The notes beneath the pieces are model-generated. The model worked only from the letters and a program-made list of their open reading frames with translations. It searched no databases and was not told the origin of the DNA. 64,000 nucleotides of DNA from Haloplanus rubicundus (GTDB taxonomy: Archaea > Halobacteriota > Halobacteria > Halobacteriales > Haloferacaceae), in the NCBI RefSeq assembly GCF_003342675.1, contig NZ_CP031148.1, positions 372,001 through 436,000 on the forward strand, read 5' to 3'. Position numbers and translations under genes: made by a program. Each line of letters begins with the position of its first letter. Positions within the stretch are counted from its first letter, which is position 1. Positions 55,379 to 63,401 of the stretch are shown in pieces.

Positions 55379-57697
55379 TCACGGCGCCGGCGGGTCGCCG
55401 TCGTACGCGTCGAGGTCCGCGTAGAAATTCAGGATCGCGAACTTGAGTTTCTCCGGCGCGACGTCGATGAGTTCGTCCCGCTCCTCCGGCGGGAACGAGT
55501 CGCGGACGCCGTATTTCCCCATGTCGCGGGCGGCGCGCGTGTAGCGTTTGTCCAGCAGAATCCGGACGCCGAAGTCGTCGGGCGAGCGGATCACCCGGCC
55601 GAGGGCCTGCCGCGTCTTGCGGATCGTCGGAATCTCGACGGCGTAGCGCCACCCCGCCTCCCGTCGGTCGTCGTAGACCCGATCGTAGGCGTCCTGTACC
55701 GCTTCGAGGCGCTCCGAGAGGTTGGGGTAGGGGACGCCGACGACGACGACGGTCCGGGCGTCGTCGCCGTCGAAGCTCACGCCCTCGCCGAGCGTCCCCC
55801 ACAGCGAAGTAAAGAGGGTCGATCCGCCGGCTTCGCCGTTACCGGACTGCGTCCGGCTGTCGTCGGCCTCCGGCCGACTGCCCGAGGGACCGCGTCCCTC
55901 GCTGCCCGAGGAGCGTCGCTCCTCGCCGGCGGTTCGAGGCGTCGCCGACGCCTCGCCACCGTTCCGGGATGTCGAAGACGTCCCGCCCGCGACGAACCGC
56001 TGGCGGAGGTCCTCGGTCGGCGTTCCGGCCTCGTCGAGGTAGCTGTTCGCGAGGTCCAGCCGGTCGTGGTACCGCTCGGCCTCCGCGTAGGAGGGACAGA
56101 AGACGAGCGTGTTGCCGGGTGTCATCCGGACGGCGTCGGCGAGCGTCTCGGCCACCGTCGCCTGCGTCTCGGGGTCGTCGCGCTCGCTGGCAAAGAGCGC
56201 CGGGCCCTCGACGGCGAACGTCCGCCGGCGCTCCTCGGGATACGCCAGCCCGTAGGCCATCGTCACCGGATCGCTCAGGCCGAGTACGTCCCCGACCACG
56301 TCGAACGGGCGGAGCGTCGCGCTCATCAGGACGCTCGCGGCCACCTCGTCGAACAGCCCCTCGGTCACCTCCCGCGGGATGCAGGTGTAGAGTTCCGCCC
56401 GGCCGTACACCTCCCCCGTCCCGGCGTCGCGTCGCACCGCGGCCATCGGATGTCGTCCGAGGTCCGTCCCGTGACCCATCCAGTCGGCGATGAAGCCCGC
56501 GGCCTGCAGGGTGGCCGATTCCGTCCGGGTCGTCGTCTCGCCACGGCGGTAGGCCTCCTCGTACGCCTCGTCCAGCAGTTCCCCGACCTGCAGCGCGAGA
56601 TCGACCTCCGTATCGATCCCCTCGCCCTCGTAGGCGTCGAGGAAGGCGAGCGTCAGATCGTCCCGCCGGTCGTCGTTGGCGATGGCGAGGTCGTGCCAGT
56701 CGTCGCCAACCTGTTCGCGCTCGCCGAACCCGAGGGCGTCGTCGACGGCCGTCTCCAGGCCGTGCCGGAAGGCCTCGATCACGTTTCTCGCCCGCCCGGC
56801 GCGCGAATCGTCGGCCTCGTCGAGTTCGGCCAGCGCACCCTCCAGCGTCCGTGCAGAGCACGTCCGGGTCGCGTGCTCCCGGGCCGTCGACTCGACGTTG
56901 TGGGCCTCGTCGAAGACGGTGATCACCTCCGACGGGTCACGATCCAGCCACCGGAAGAAGTGTTCGCGGATCGTCGGATCGAGCAGGTGGTGGTAGTTGC
57001 AGACGGCGAGGTCGATTCCCTCCATCCCCTCCTTGAGGAGTTCGTAGCCACAGAGGCCACGCTCGTCGGCGTAGGCGTAGATCTCCTCCGGCGTCCGCAC
57101 GTCCTCGAACAGCCAGTCGTGGAAGGCGTCGGTGTCGCGGGTGAGGTTCGCGCGGTAGTGGTCACAGACGTTCGCGGCTTCGAGTTCCTCGATCTCCTCT
57201 TCCAGCGCTTCGAGTTCGTCCATCACGGCGGCGCGGGCCTCGCCCGCCTCCTCGCTCCCTGCGCGCACGTCGTCGAGGAGCGCCTCGCTGCGCTCGGCGA
57301 GTTCGCGCCGGTCCGTTTCGGCCTCGACCAGCGACCGCGTCGTCTCCTTCAGGCTCCGGCACTCCTCGTAGCCGACGTCGAGGTGACACATCGAGCCTTT
57401 GCCCTTGAAGACGACCGCCCGAATCGGCTCCTCCTCCCTGATGGCGCGGGCGTCCTCGACGAACTGGCGCATCTGCTGGTGGACGTTCGTCGTGATGACG
57501 ACGGTCCGGTCGTGCTCGCGGGCGTGCGCGAGCGCCGGCACGAGCGCCGAGAGCGTCTTGCCCGTCCCCGGTGCGCCCTCCATCAGCACGTCCTGGCCGC
57601 GTTCGAGGGCGTTGGCGATGCGGTCCATCGCCTCCCGCTGGTTCGGATACGGGTCGTCGTAGGGGAAGAACCGCTCGTACCCCGCCGTTTCTGCCAC
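55379..57697 (-). CDS. XPD/Rad3-like Fe-S DNA helicase with inserted hairpin block
   Basis: 772-residue superfamily 2 helicase of the XPD/Rad3/DinG group. Walker A GAPGTGKT near residue 42, DEAH box VFDEAHNVE near 262, and motif VI RQALGRVIRSPDDFG near 705 are present. Four cysteines in CHLDVGYEEC, NVCDHY and RGLCGYE can hold the 4Fe-4S cluster of this class. Between helicase motifs there is a low-complexity insert of about 55 residues (about 605-660) encoded by five perfect DNA hairpins. It keeps the frame and lies in a loop, so activity may survive. DNA repair or restart role inferred. The next gene upstream is separate. Confidence 0.92.
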   Translation of the reverse strand: MAETAGYERFFPYDDPYPNQREAMDRIANALERGQDVLMEGAPGTGKTLSALVPALAHAREHDRTVVITTNVHQQMRQFVEDARAIREEEPIRAVVFKGKGSMCHLDVGYEECRSLKETTRSLVEAETDRRELAERSEALLDDVRAGSEEAGEARAAVMDELEALEEEIEELEAANVCDHYRANLTRDTDAFHDWLFEDVRTPEEIYAYADERGLCGYELLKEGMEGIDLAVCNYHHLLDPTIREHFFRWLDRDPSEVITVFDEAHNVESTAREHATRTCSARTLEGALAELDEADDSRAGRARNVIEAFRHGLETAVDDALGFGEREQVGDDWHDLAIANDDRRDDLTLAFLDAYEGEGIDTEVDLALQVGELLDEAYEEAYRRGETTTRTESATLQAAGFIADWMGHGTDLGRHPMAAVRRDAGTGEVYGRAELYTCIPREVTEGLFDEVAASVLMSATLRPFDVVGDVLGLSDPVTMAYGLAYPEERRRTFAVEGPALFASERDDPETQATVAETLADAVRMTPGNTLVFCPSYAEAERYHDRLDLANSYLDEAGTPTEDLRQRFVAGGTSSTSRNGGEASATPRTAGEERRSSGSEGRGPSGSRPEADDSRTQSGNGEAGGSTLFTSLWGTLGEGVSFDGDDARTVVVVGVPYPNLSERLEAVQDAYDRVYDDRREAGWRYAVEIPTIRKTRQALGRVIRSPDDFGVRILLDKRYTRAARDMGKYGVRDSFPPEERDELIDVAPEKLKFAILNFYADLDAYDGDPPAP
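55842..55955. repeat. Five-hairpin block inside the helicase gene
   Basis: Perfect hairpins at 55842-55856 (CCGGA, loop CTGCG), 55862-55878 (GTCGGCC, loop TCC), 55883-55901 (CGAGGGA, loop CCGCG), 55907-55925 (CGAGGAG, loop CGTCG) and 55935-55955 (CGAGGCGTC, loop GCC). The linker TGCCCGAG occurs twice. The first and last hairpins match the pair in bdhA. All lie within the reading frame. Confidence 0.8.
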
Positions 57698-57734
57698 AGG
57701 AGGGGTTACGCGTGACGGGATTAAAGTATCGGGG

Positions 57735-58208
57735 TCACACCCGATCCGCAGTCACCGCGTACACTCCACCCAGCACCGCCCCGTAGACGACGTGCCACAG
57801 GAGCGACGGCAGGGCGAAGTTGGGGAACGGCGGCGACGCGGGGGAGCCGACGACGCTCAACCAGACGGGCATCACGAGCGCCGCTAGCCCGACCCACGTC
57901 ACGACGCCCCACGCGGCGCCGAGACCGACGCGCCGGGTCGTGCCCTCGATTCCCAGTGCCCCGACGAGACCCGCGAAGACCACGCCCAACACCGCCCCGT
58001 GGGAGACGTGGACGATCATTCCGAGACCGGGATTCGGTGGCGGCGCCAGCCCGTACAGCGACGGAATCGCCACCGCCAGTACCGGCGGACTCATCGCGAG
58101 GACGAGCACCCCCATCGCCAGCGCCCCGAGGATGCCGCCGAGGACGCCGGCCTGCCAGTTGCCGCCCAGTTCGCCGGTTTCGCCGACCGTTTCTGTCGTC
58201 GTCGACAT
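57735..58208 (-). CDS. Four-helix membrane protein (paralogue of the gene at 45.4 kb)
   Basis: 157 residues, four predicted membrane helices after a Thr/Gly-rich start (MSTTTETVGETG). The shared segment VMPVWLSVVGSPASPPFPNF and the C-terminal HVVYGAVLGGVYAV match the protein at 45375-45848. Function unknown. It lies just upstream of the helicase gene on the same strand and may be divergently controlled with the MetX-like gene. Confidence 0.72.
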   Translation of the reverse strand: MSTTTETVGETGELGGNWQAGVLGGILGALAMGVLVLAMSPPVLAVAIPSLYGLAPPPNPGLGMIVHVSHGAVLGVVFAGLVGALGIEGTTRRVGLGAAWGVVTWVGLAALVMPVWLSVVGSPASPPFPNFALPSLLWHVVYGAVLGGVYAVTADRV

Positions 58209-58388
58209 GATCGGGAAGAGTTCTCACAACGACATTTCCGTTCGGGAGTCGGGCACTGGCGGCGCACGGCGTCAAAAGGGTCATATACGATGTTCGAGCC
58301 TCGATAAGCCCGTTTCGGTGCTGTGCGAACGAGTCACACGACCGGCGCGGCCCCCACGCGGCCGCGACACACTAGTTAATTATTAATA

Positions 58389-58402
58389 ATGTTCATGCGA
58401 AC
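58389..58402. promoter_or_regulatory. Operator-like palindrome before the MetX-like gene
   Basis: TGTTC-ATGC-GAACA, a perfect inverted repeat 9-22 bases upstream of the ATG at 58411, next to a very AT-rich run (TTAATTATTAATAATG from about 58375). A repressor binding here would block the promoter or start site. Confidence 0.45.
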
Positions 58403-58410
58403 AACACGTT

Positions 58411-59487
58411 ATGACGCTCGAAGACCGTCATCTGGAGAACGAGTACTACACGCAGGCCGAACACGGCGACTACGACCTGTTCGACCTCGGCGACTTCGAA
58501 CTGGCGTCGGGCCGGCGGATTCCGGACTGCAAACTGGCCTATCAGACCCACGGCAAACTGAACCAGGGGAAGGACAACGCCATCGTCTTCCCGCACATGT
58601 ACTCGGGCACCCATCGAGACATGGAGATGTACGTGGGCGAGGACATGGCCATCGACCCGAAGGAGTACTTCGTGATCATGCCCAACCAACTGGGCAACGG
58701 GCTCTCCACGTCGCCGCACAACACGCCGCCACAGGACGGCGGCATGGGTAACTTCCCGGACGTGAACATCGAGGACGACATCCGCGCCCAGCACAAGCTG
58801 GTCACCGAGGAGTTCGGCATCGACGAACTGGAGCTCGTCCTCGGGTGGTCGATGGGCGCCCAGCAGACCTACGAGTGGGCAGTGCGGTACCCGGAGATGG
58901 TCAAACGCGCCGCGCCCATCGCGGGGACGGCGAAGGTGACGCCCCACGACCGGTTGTTCATCGACGCGCACATGGAGGCCATCCGGTCCGATCCGGCGTG
59001 GAACGACGGCTTCTACGACGACCCGCACGCGGTCATCACCGGTCTCAAGCGTCACGCCCAGATCTGGTCGGTGATGGGGCTGTGTACGCAGTTCTACCAC
59101 TACGAGGAACGCGCGTGGGAGCGGGCCGGCTTCACGTCCGTCGAAGACTTGATGGCTAACTTCTGGGAGGACTGGTTCCTGCGGATGGACCCGAACGACC
59201 TCTTGGCGATGGCCAAAAAGTGGCAGAACGGGGACGTGAGCCGGAACACCGACGGTGACCTCGAAGCCGCGCTCGGCCGCATCGAGGCCAAGACGTTCGT
59301 CATGCCCTTCGAGGAGGACATGTTCTTCCCCGTCAGCGACTGCGCTCACGAGGAGTCGATGATCCCGGACAGCGAACTCCGGCCGATCCCCAGCCTCTGG
59401 GGCCACTTCGCCATGTTCGGCATCTTCGAGGAGGACAAACAGGCCATCGACGACAACATCCGGGAACTGCTCGAGACGCCGGTCTGA
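58411..59487 (+). CDS. MetX-like alpha/beta hydrolase (homoserine O-acyltransferase family)
   Basis: 358-residue alpha/beta hydrolase of the MetX superfamily. The nucleophile elbow is LGWSMGAQQTYEWA (Ser about 147), an Asp-containing PFEEDMFFP and a late His in SLWGHFAMFG complete a triad. DCKLAYQTHGKLN near 40 fits the family start. Authentic homoserine acetyltransferases show a GGSMGG elbow, so the GWSMGA form and the lack of a methionine gene neighbour make esterase or another acyl transfer possible. The ATG at 58411 follows an AT-rich promoter with a palindrome. Confidence 0.82.
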   Translation: MTLEDRHLENEYYTQAEHGDYDLFDLGDFELASGRRIPDCKLAYQTHGKLNQGKDNAIVFPHMYSGTHRDMEMYVGEDMAIDPKEYFVIMPNQLGNGLSTSPHNTPPQDGGMGNFPDVNIEDDIRAQHKLVTEEFGIDELELVLGWSMGAQQTYEWAVRYPEMVKRAAPIAGTAKVTPHDRLFIDAHMEAIRSDPAWNDGFYDDPHAVITGLKRHAQIWSVMGLCTQFYHYEERAWERAGFTSVEDLMANFWEDWFLRMDPNDLLAMAKKWQNGDVSRNTDGDLEAALGRIEAKTFVMPFEEDMFFPVSDCAHEESMIPDSELRPIPSLWGHFAMFGIFEEDKQAIDDNIRELLETPV

Positions 59488-59491
59488 CGGT

Positions 59492-60391
59492 CTACTCCGC
59501 CAGCAGTTCGACCAGCAACCCCGCCTGCGCGTGCAAGCGGTTCTCGGCCTGCTGCCAGACGATAGACCGGTCGCTCTCGACCACCTCGTCGGTGATCTCC
59601 TCGCCCCGATGGGCGGGCAGGCAGTGCATCACCAGCGCGTCGCTGCCGGCGAGGAGGTCGGCGTTCAACTGGAAGCCCTCGAACGCCTGCAGTTTCTCCT
59701 CGCGAACGTCTTCCTCACCCATCGACACCCACACGTCGGTGTAGACCACGTCGGCGTCGGCGACGGCGTCGGCGGGGTCGTCGACGAATCGGGGCGTCCG
59801 ACCGAGCGCCGCCGCCCGATCCAGCACGTCGTCGTCGATGCCGTACTCGGGCGGCGTCGTCACCGTGAAATCGAGGTCCGCGAGCGCCGCACCGAGGACG
59901 AACGACTGCGCGACGTTGTTGCCGTCGCCCACCCACGCGACAGTCGCGTCGTCGAACCCGCCGAACCGCTCGCGGATCGTCAGCAGGTCCGCGAGCGTCT
60001 GACAGGGGTGGGCGTCGTCGGTCAGGCCGTTGATCACCGGTACGTCGGCGTAGGCGGCGAGTTCCTCGGCGTCGGCGTGGTCGAACAGCCGCGCCATGAT
60101 GGCGTCGGCGTAGCCCGCGAGCGCGCGGGCGGTGTCCTTGACCGGTTCGCCGCTCCCGAGGTGGATGTCGTCCGGGCCGAGGAAGATGGCGTGGCCGCCG
60201 AGCCGGGTCATCGCCGTCTCGAACGACGCGCGGGTACGCGTGCTCGGCTTCTCGAACACCATCGCGAGCGTTTGCCGGTCGAGGTCCGTGTCGTCTTCGC
60301 CGGCCTTGATGGCCGCCGCACGATCCAACACCGTCGTCAGGTCCTCGGCCGTGAGGTCGTCCACGTCGAGGACGTCGGTCGCTTCGATCAT
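59492..60391 (-). CDS. argF: Ornithine carbamoyltransferase
   Basis: Makes citrulline from ornithine and carbamoyl phosphate in arginine synthesis. 299 residues. Carbamoyl-phosphate binding STRTRASFETA near residue 51, HPCQTLADL near 128, the SMG loop (DVWVSMGEEDV) near 223 and HCLPAHRGEEI near 260 are present. It is the last gene of the operon lysY-lysZ-lysJ-lysK-argF; its ATG overlaps the lysK stop by 4 bases. Presence of argF in the cluster points to arginine as at least one product of the LysW-type pathway. Confidence 0.96.
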   Translation of the reverse strand: MIEATDVLDVDDLTAEDLTTVLDRAAAIKAGEDDTDLDRQTLAMVFEKPSTRTRASFETAMTRLGGHAIFLGPDDIHLGSGEPVKDTARALAGYADAIMARLFDHADAEELAAYADVPVINGLTDDAHPCQTLADLLTIRERFGGFDDATVAWVGDGNNVAQSFVLGAALADLDFTVTTPPEYGIDDDVLDRAAALGRTPRFVDDPADAVADADVVYTDVWVSMGEEDVREEKLQAFEGFQLNADLLAGSDALVMHCLPAHRGEEITDEVVESDRSIVWQQAENRLHAQAGLLVELLAE

Positions 60392-61461
60392 TGTAGTCGT
60401 TGGCAGGCGTCGATCAGCACCTCGATGGAGCGATCGTACTCGTCGAGGAGGAGGTGTTCGTTCGGCGCGTGATCCAGATCCGAGTCGCCGGGTCCGTACG
60501 TGACCATCGGGCAGTCCCAGGCGGACGCGAAGACGTTCATGTCGGCGGTCCCCGTCTTTCGGAGGAGGCGCGGTTCGCCGCCCGCCTCCCGGATGGCGGC
60601 GCGGAACGCCCGCGCGGCGTCGGTGCGGGGGCTCTGCATCACCGGCGGGACGTGATCGTACCAGTGGACGGTCCCGATGTCGAGCTGGCCGTCAGCCATC
60701 TCCCGTACGTCGTCGACGGTGTACTTCGGCGGCACGCGGAACTGCACCTCCATCGTCGCCTCGACGGAGAGGCCGTCCGCGCTGGGGCCGCCCTCGAACG
60801 CCGTCGGCTTGCAGGTCACCCGCTCGAAGACGGGGAGGTACTCGTCGGGGTCGAACTCGTCTTCCACCCGCGTCCACCAGTCCATCGCGTCCTGAATCGC
60901 GTTGTTTTCCGGGCGGGAGGTGTGCCCCGACTCGCTGGTGGCGACGTACGTCCCCGCCAGCAGCCCACGGTAGCCGAGCGTGATGCCCGTCCACCCGCTC
61001 GGCTCGCCGTTGACGACGGCGCCGGGCTCCGCGCGGCCGCTCTCGACGACGTGCCGGGAGCCACGGGAGTCGACTTCCTCGCCGACGACGCCGAGGAAAC
61101 TCACGCCCGTCTCCACCGCGGCGACGGCCATCGCCGAAAGCGGGCCGGTGGCGTCGACGCTCCCCCGGCCCCAGAGTTCCTTCCCCTCCTCGCCGTCCCG
61201 AATCTCGACCGGGATGTCGCCCGGCACGGTGTCGATGTGGGAGGTCAGGAGGACGGCGTCGTCGGCCGGGGCGTGGACGTTCCCCACCTCGTCGACCCAC
61301 ACCTCACGGTCGTGGGCCTCGAAGAAGTCGACGAGGCGTTCGGCCGCTGCGGCCTCCTCGCCCGACGGCGAGGGGATGGAGACGAGGTCGACTAGCAAGC
61401 GCTGGGCCTCGGTCAACTCCACGTCGCCCACGTCGGGCAGTACCTCCTCGCTCGCGGTCAT
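60388..61461 (-). CDS. lysK: [LysW]-lysine/ornithine hydrolase
   Basis: M20-family zinc deacylase that releases lysine or ornithine from the LysW carrier. 357 residues: LLVDLVSIPSPSGEE near the start, the first metal ligand in LLTSHIDTVPG, catalytic GEEVDSRGS and the metal-binding C-terminal NEHLLLDEYD. Start and stop overlap lysJ and argF by 4 bases each. In haloarchaea the same enzymes serve arginine and probably lysine synthesis. The lysW carrier itself is not in this window, presumably upstream of lysY. Confidence 0.93.
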   Translation of the reverse strand: MTASEEVLPDVGDVELTEAQRLLVDLVSIPSPSGEEAAAAERLVDFFEAHDREVWVDEVGNVHAPADDAVLLTSHIDTVPGDIPVEIRDGEEGKELWGRGSVDATGPLSAMAVAAVETGVSFLGVVGEEVDSRGSRHVVESGRAEPGAVVNGEPSGWTGITLGYRGLLAGTYVATSESGHTSRPENNAIQDAMDWWTRVEDEFDPDEYLPVFERVTCKPTAFEGGPSADGLSVEATMEVQFRVPPKYTVDDVREMADGQLDIGTVHWYDHVPPVMQSPRTDAARAFRAAIREAGGEPRLLRKTGTADMNVFASAWDCPMVTYGPGDSDLDHAPNEHLLLDEYDRSIEVLIDACQRLQ

Positions 61462-62579
61462 AACACCGCCTCCAGCGACTCGACGAACCGGTCGGCGTGC
61501 TCCTCGTCGATGATCAGCGGCGGGAGCAAGCGGAGGACGGTCCGGCCGGCCGGGAGCGCGAGCACCTGCTCGTTCAGCGCGAGGTCACGGAGCAGGCGGT
61601 TCGACCCCCGCTTCACTTCGAGGCCGATCATCAGCCCCTGCCCCCGCACCTCGCGGATCGGCAGGTCGGCGTCCTCGACGGACTCCATCAGGTAACTGCC
61701 GACGTCCGCGGCGCGGGTGGGCAAGTCCTCCTCGACGACCACGTCGAGAGTGGCGTTGGCGGCGGCACAGACCACCGGCCCGCCGCTGAACGTCGAGCCG
61801 TGTTCGGGGTCGGCGTCGGCGATCCAGTCCGCACACACCGTCGCGCCGAGGGGGAGGCCGCTGGCGATGCCCTTGGCCGTCGTGAGGATGTCCGGTTCCA
61901 CTTCGGAGCGTTCGCAGGCCCAGAGCGTCCCCGTGCGGCCGACGCCGGTCTGAATCTCGTCGAAGACGAGGGCGGCGCCCGCCTCCTCGGTCACTTCTCG
62001 GGCGCGACGCAGATACGTCGCGTCCGCGGGGTGGATGCCGCCCTCGCCCTGGATGGGTTCGAGGAAGACGGCGGCCGTCTCCTCGTCGACCGCCTCCGCG
62101 AGTTCCTCGCTATCGCCGTAGGAGACGAACTCGACGCCGTCGATCAGGGGTTCGAACGGCTTCTTGTACTTGTCCTTCCACGTCATCGAGAGGGCGCCGA
62201 GGGTGCGGCCGTGGAAGCCGCGGCGCGTGGCGACGATCTTCCCCCGGCCCGTGGCGTTGCGCGCGAACTTGATCGCCGCCTCGTTGGCCTCGGTGCCCGA
62301 GTTGCAGAGCCAGACGTTGTCCAGTCCCGGCGGCGACACCGTCGCCAGTTTCCCGTACAGTTCCGTCCGCGCCTCGACGGGATAGGACGCCTGGACGTAC
62401 ATGAGGTCCTCGACCTGTGCCTTCACGGCGTCGACGACCCGCGGGTGACAGTGGCCGACGGGCGTGACGGCGTAGCTCGCACCGAAGTCGAGATACTCGG
62501 TGCCGTCGTCGGCGTAGAGGAAGGCCCCCTCGCCGCGTTCGATCCCGATTGGTTTCTCGGAAAAGACGAAACCGCTCAT
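61458..62579 (-). CDS. lysJ: [LysW]-aminoadipate semialdehyde/glutamate semialdehyde transaminase
   Basis: Class III PLP aminotransferase of the acetylornithine group, 373 residues. CNSGTEANEAAIKFAR near residue 90, VFDEIQTGVGRTG near 205 and the Schiff-base Lys in TTAKGIASGLPLGA near 235 are present. It converts the LysW-bound semialdehyde to the amine. ATGA overlaps with lysZ and lysK indicate coupled translation. Without LysW it would be called argD. Confidence 0.95.
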   Translation of the reverse strand: MSGFVFSEKPIGIERGEGAFLYADDGTEYLDFGASYAVTPVGHCHPRVVDAVKAQVEDLMYVQASYPVEARTELYGKLATVSPPGLDNVWLCNSGTEANEAAIKFARNATGRGKIVATRRGFHGRTLGALSMTWKDKYKKPFEPLIDGVEFVSYGDSEELAEAVDEETAAVFLEPIQGEGGIHPADATYLRRAREVTEEAGAALVFDEIQTGVGRTGTLWACERSEVEPDILTTAKGIASGLPLGATVCADWIADADPEHGSTFSGGPVVCAAANATLDVVVEEDLPTRAADVGSYLMESVEDADLPIREVRGQGLMIGLEVKRGSNRLLRDLALNEQVLALPAGRTVLRLLPPLIIDEEHADRFVESLEAVL

Positions 62580-63400
62580 GGGTCCTCTAGAGCACTCCGA
62601 TGAATGTGTGTACCGCTTCCGCCCAGTGCTGCCGTAACGGGGGCGTCGGCGTTGGCGTCGGCGACGATCACTTCGCTCGCTCCCGACTCCAGTGCTTCGG
62701 TAGCGGCCATCACCTTCTTGGTCATGAACCCCTCCGCGGCGTCGGTGAGCGCGTCGTACTCCGCGGGCGTGGTCACCGACTCGATCAGGGTACTGGAGTC
62801 GTCGGGGTCGGCGTACACCCCCGCCACGTCGGTGAGGACGACGAGCGTCGCGCCGAGGGCGCCCGCCACCGCCGCGGCCGCGCGGTCGGCGTCCGTGTTG
62901 ACCGGGACGCCGTCGTCGGCGAGCATCGGCGGGCCCGCGACGGGCGTGTAGCCCTCCCCGAGCAACGTCTCCAGCAGGTCGGCGTTCACCGATTCGATCT
63001 TCCCCGAGTGATCGCCGCGCTTGATCTTCTTCTTGCCGTCCTCGATCACGCGGACCGCGGACTTCCGGGGGCCGGTGATGAGGCCGCCGTCGACGCCCGA
63101 TAGACCGACGGCGTCGACGCCCGCCTCGCGGAACGTCGCCACGAGGTCGCTGTTCACGCGGCCCATCGCCATCGTGAACGCCTCCATCGTCGCCTCGTCG
63201 GTAAAGCGCCCGACGACGCCGCCCGGCGTCTCGACGTACGTGGGGTCGATCCCCAGCCGATCCAGCAGGTCGTCGACGGCGGTGGAGCCGCCGTGGACGA
63301 CGGCGACGGGTTCGCCGTCGTCGACGAGGCCGGCGATGTCGGCGACGGCGCCCGCCGGATCGACCGCCTTCGCGCCGCCGATCTTGACTACCACCGACAT
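62576..63400 (-). CDS. lysZ: [LysW]-aminoadipate/glutamate kinase
   Basis: Amino-acid kinase of 274 residues phosphorylating the LysW-bound side chain (argB-like). It begins VVVKIGGAKAVDP with the phosphate-binding GG, has GRVNSDLVATFREAGVDAVGLSG near 95 and the late VNTDADRAAAAVAGALGA nucleotide site. The length and KIGG start are typical of LysZ. It starts one base after the lysY stop and overlaps lysJ by 4 bases. Confidence 0.94.
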   Translation of the reverse strand: MSVVVKIGGAKAVDPAGAVADIAGLVDDGEPVAVVHGGSTAVDDLLDRLGIDPTYVETPGGVVGRFTDEATMEAFTMAMGRVNSDLVATFREAGVDAVGLSGVDGGLITGPRKSAVRVIEDGKKKIKRGDHSGKIESVNADLLETLLGEGYTPVAGPPMLADDGVPVNTDADRAAAAVAGALGATLVVLTDVAGVYADPDDSSTLIESVTTPAEYDALTDAAEGFMTKKVMAATEALESGASEVIVADANADAPVTAALGGSGTHIHRSALEDP

Positions 63401-63401
63401 C

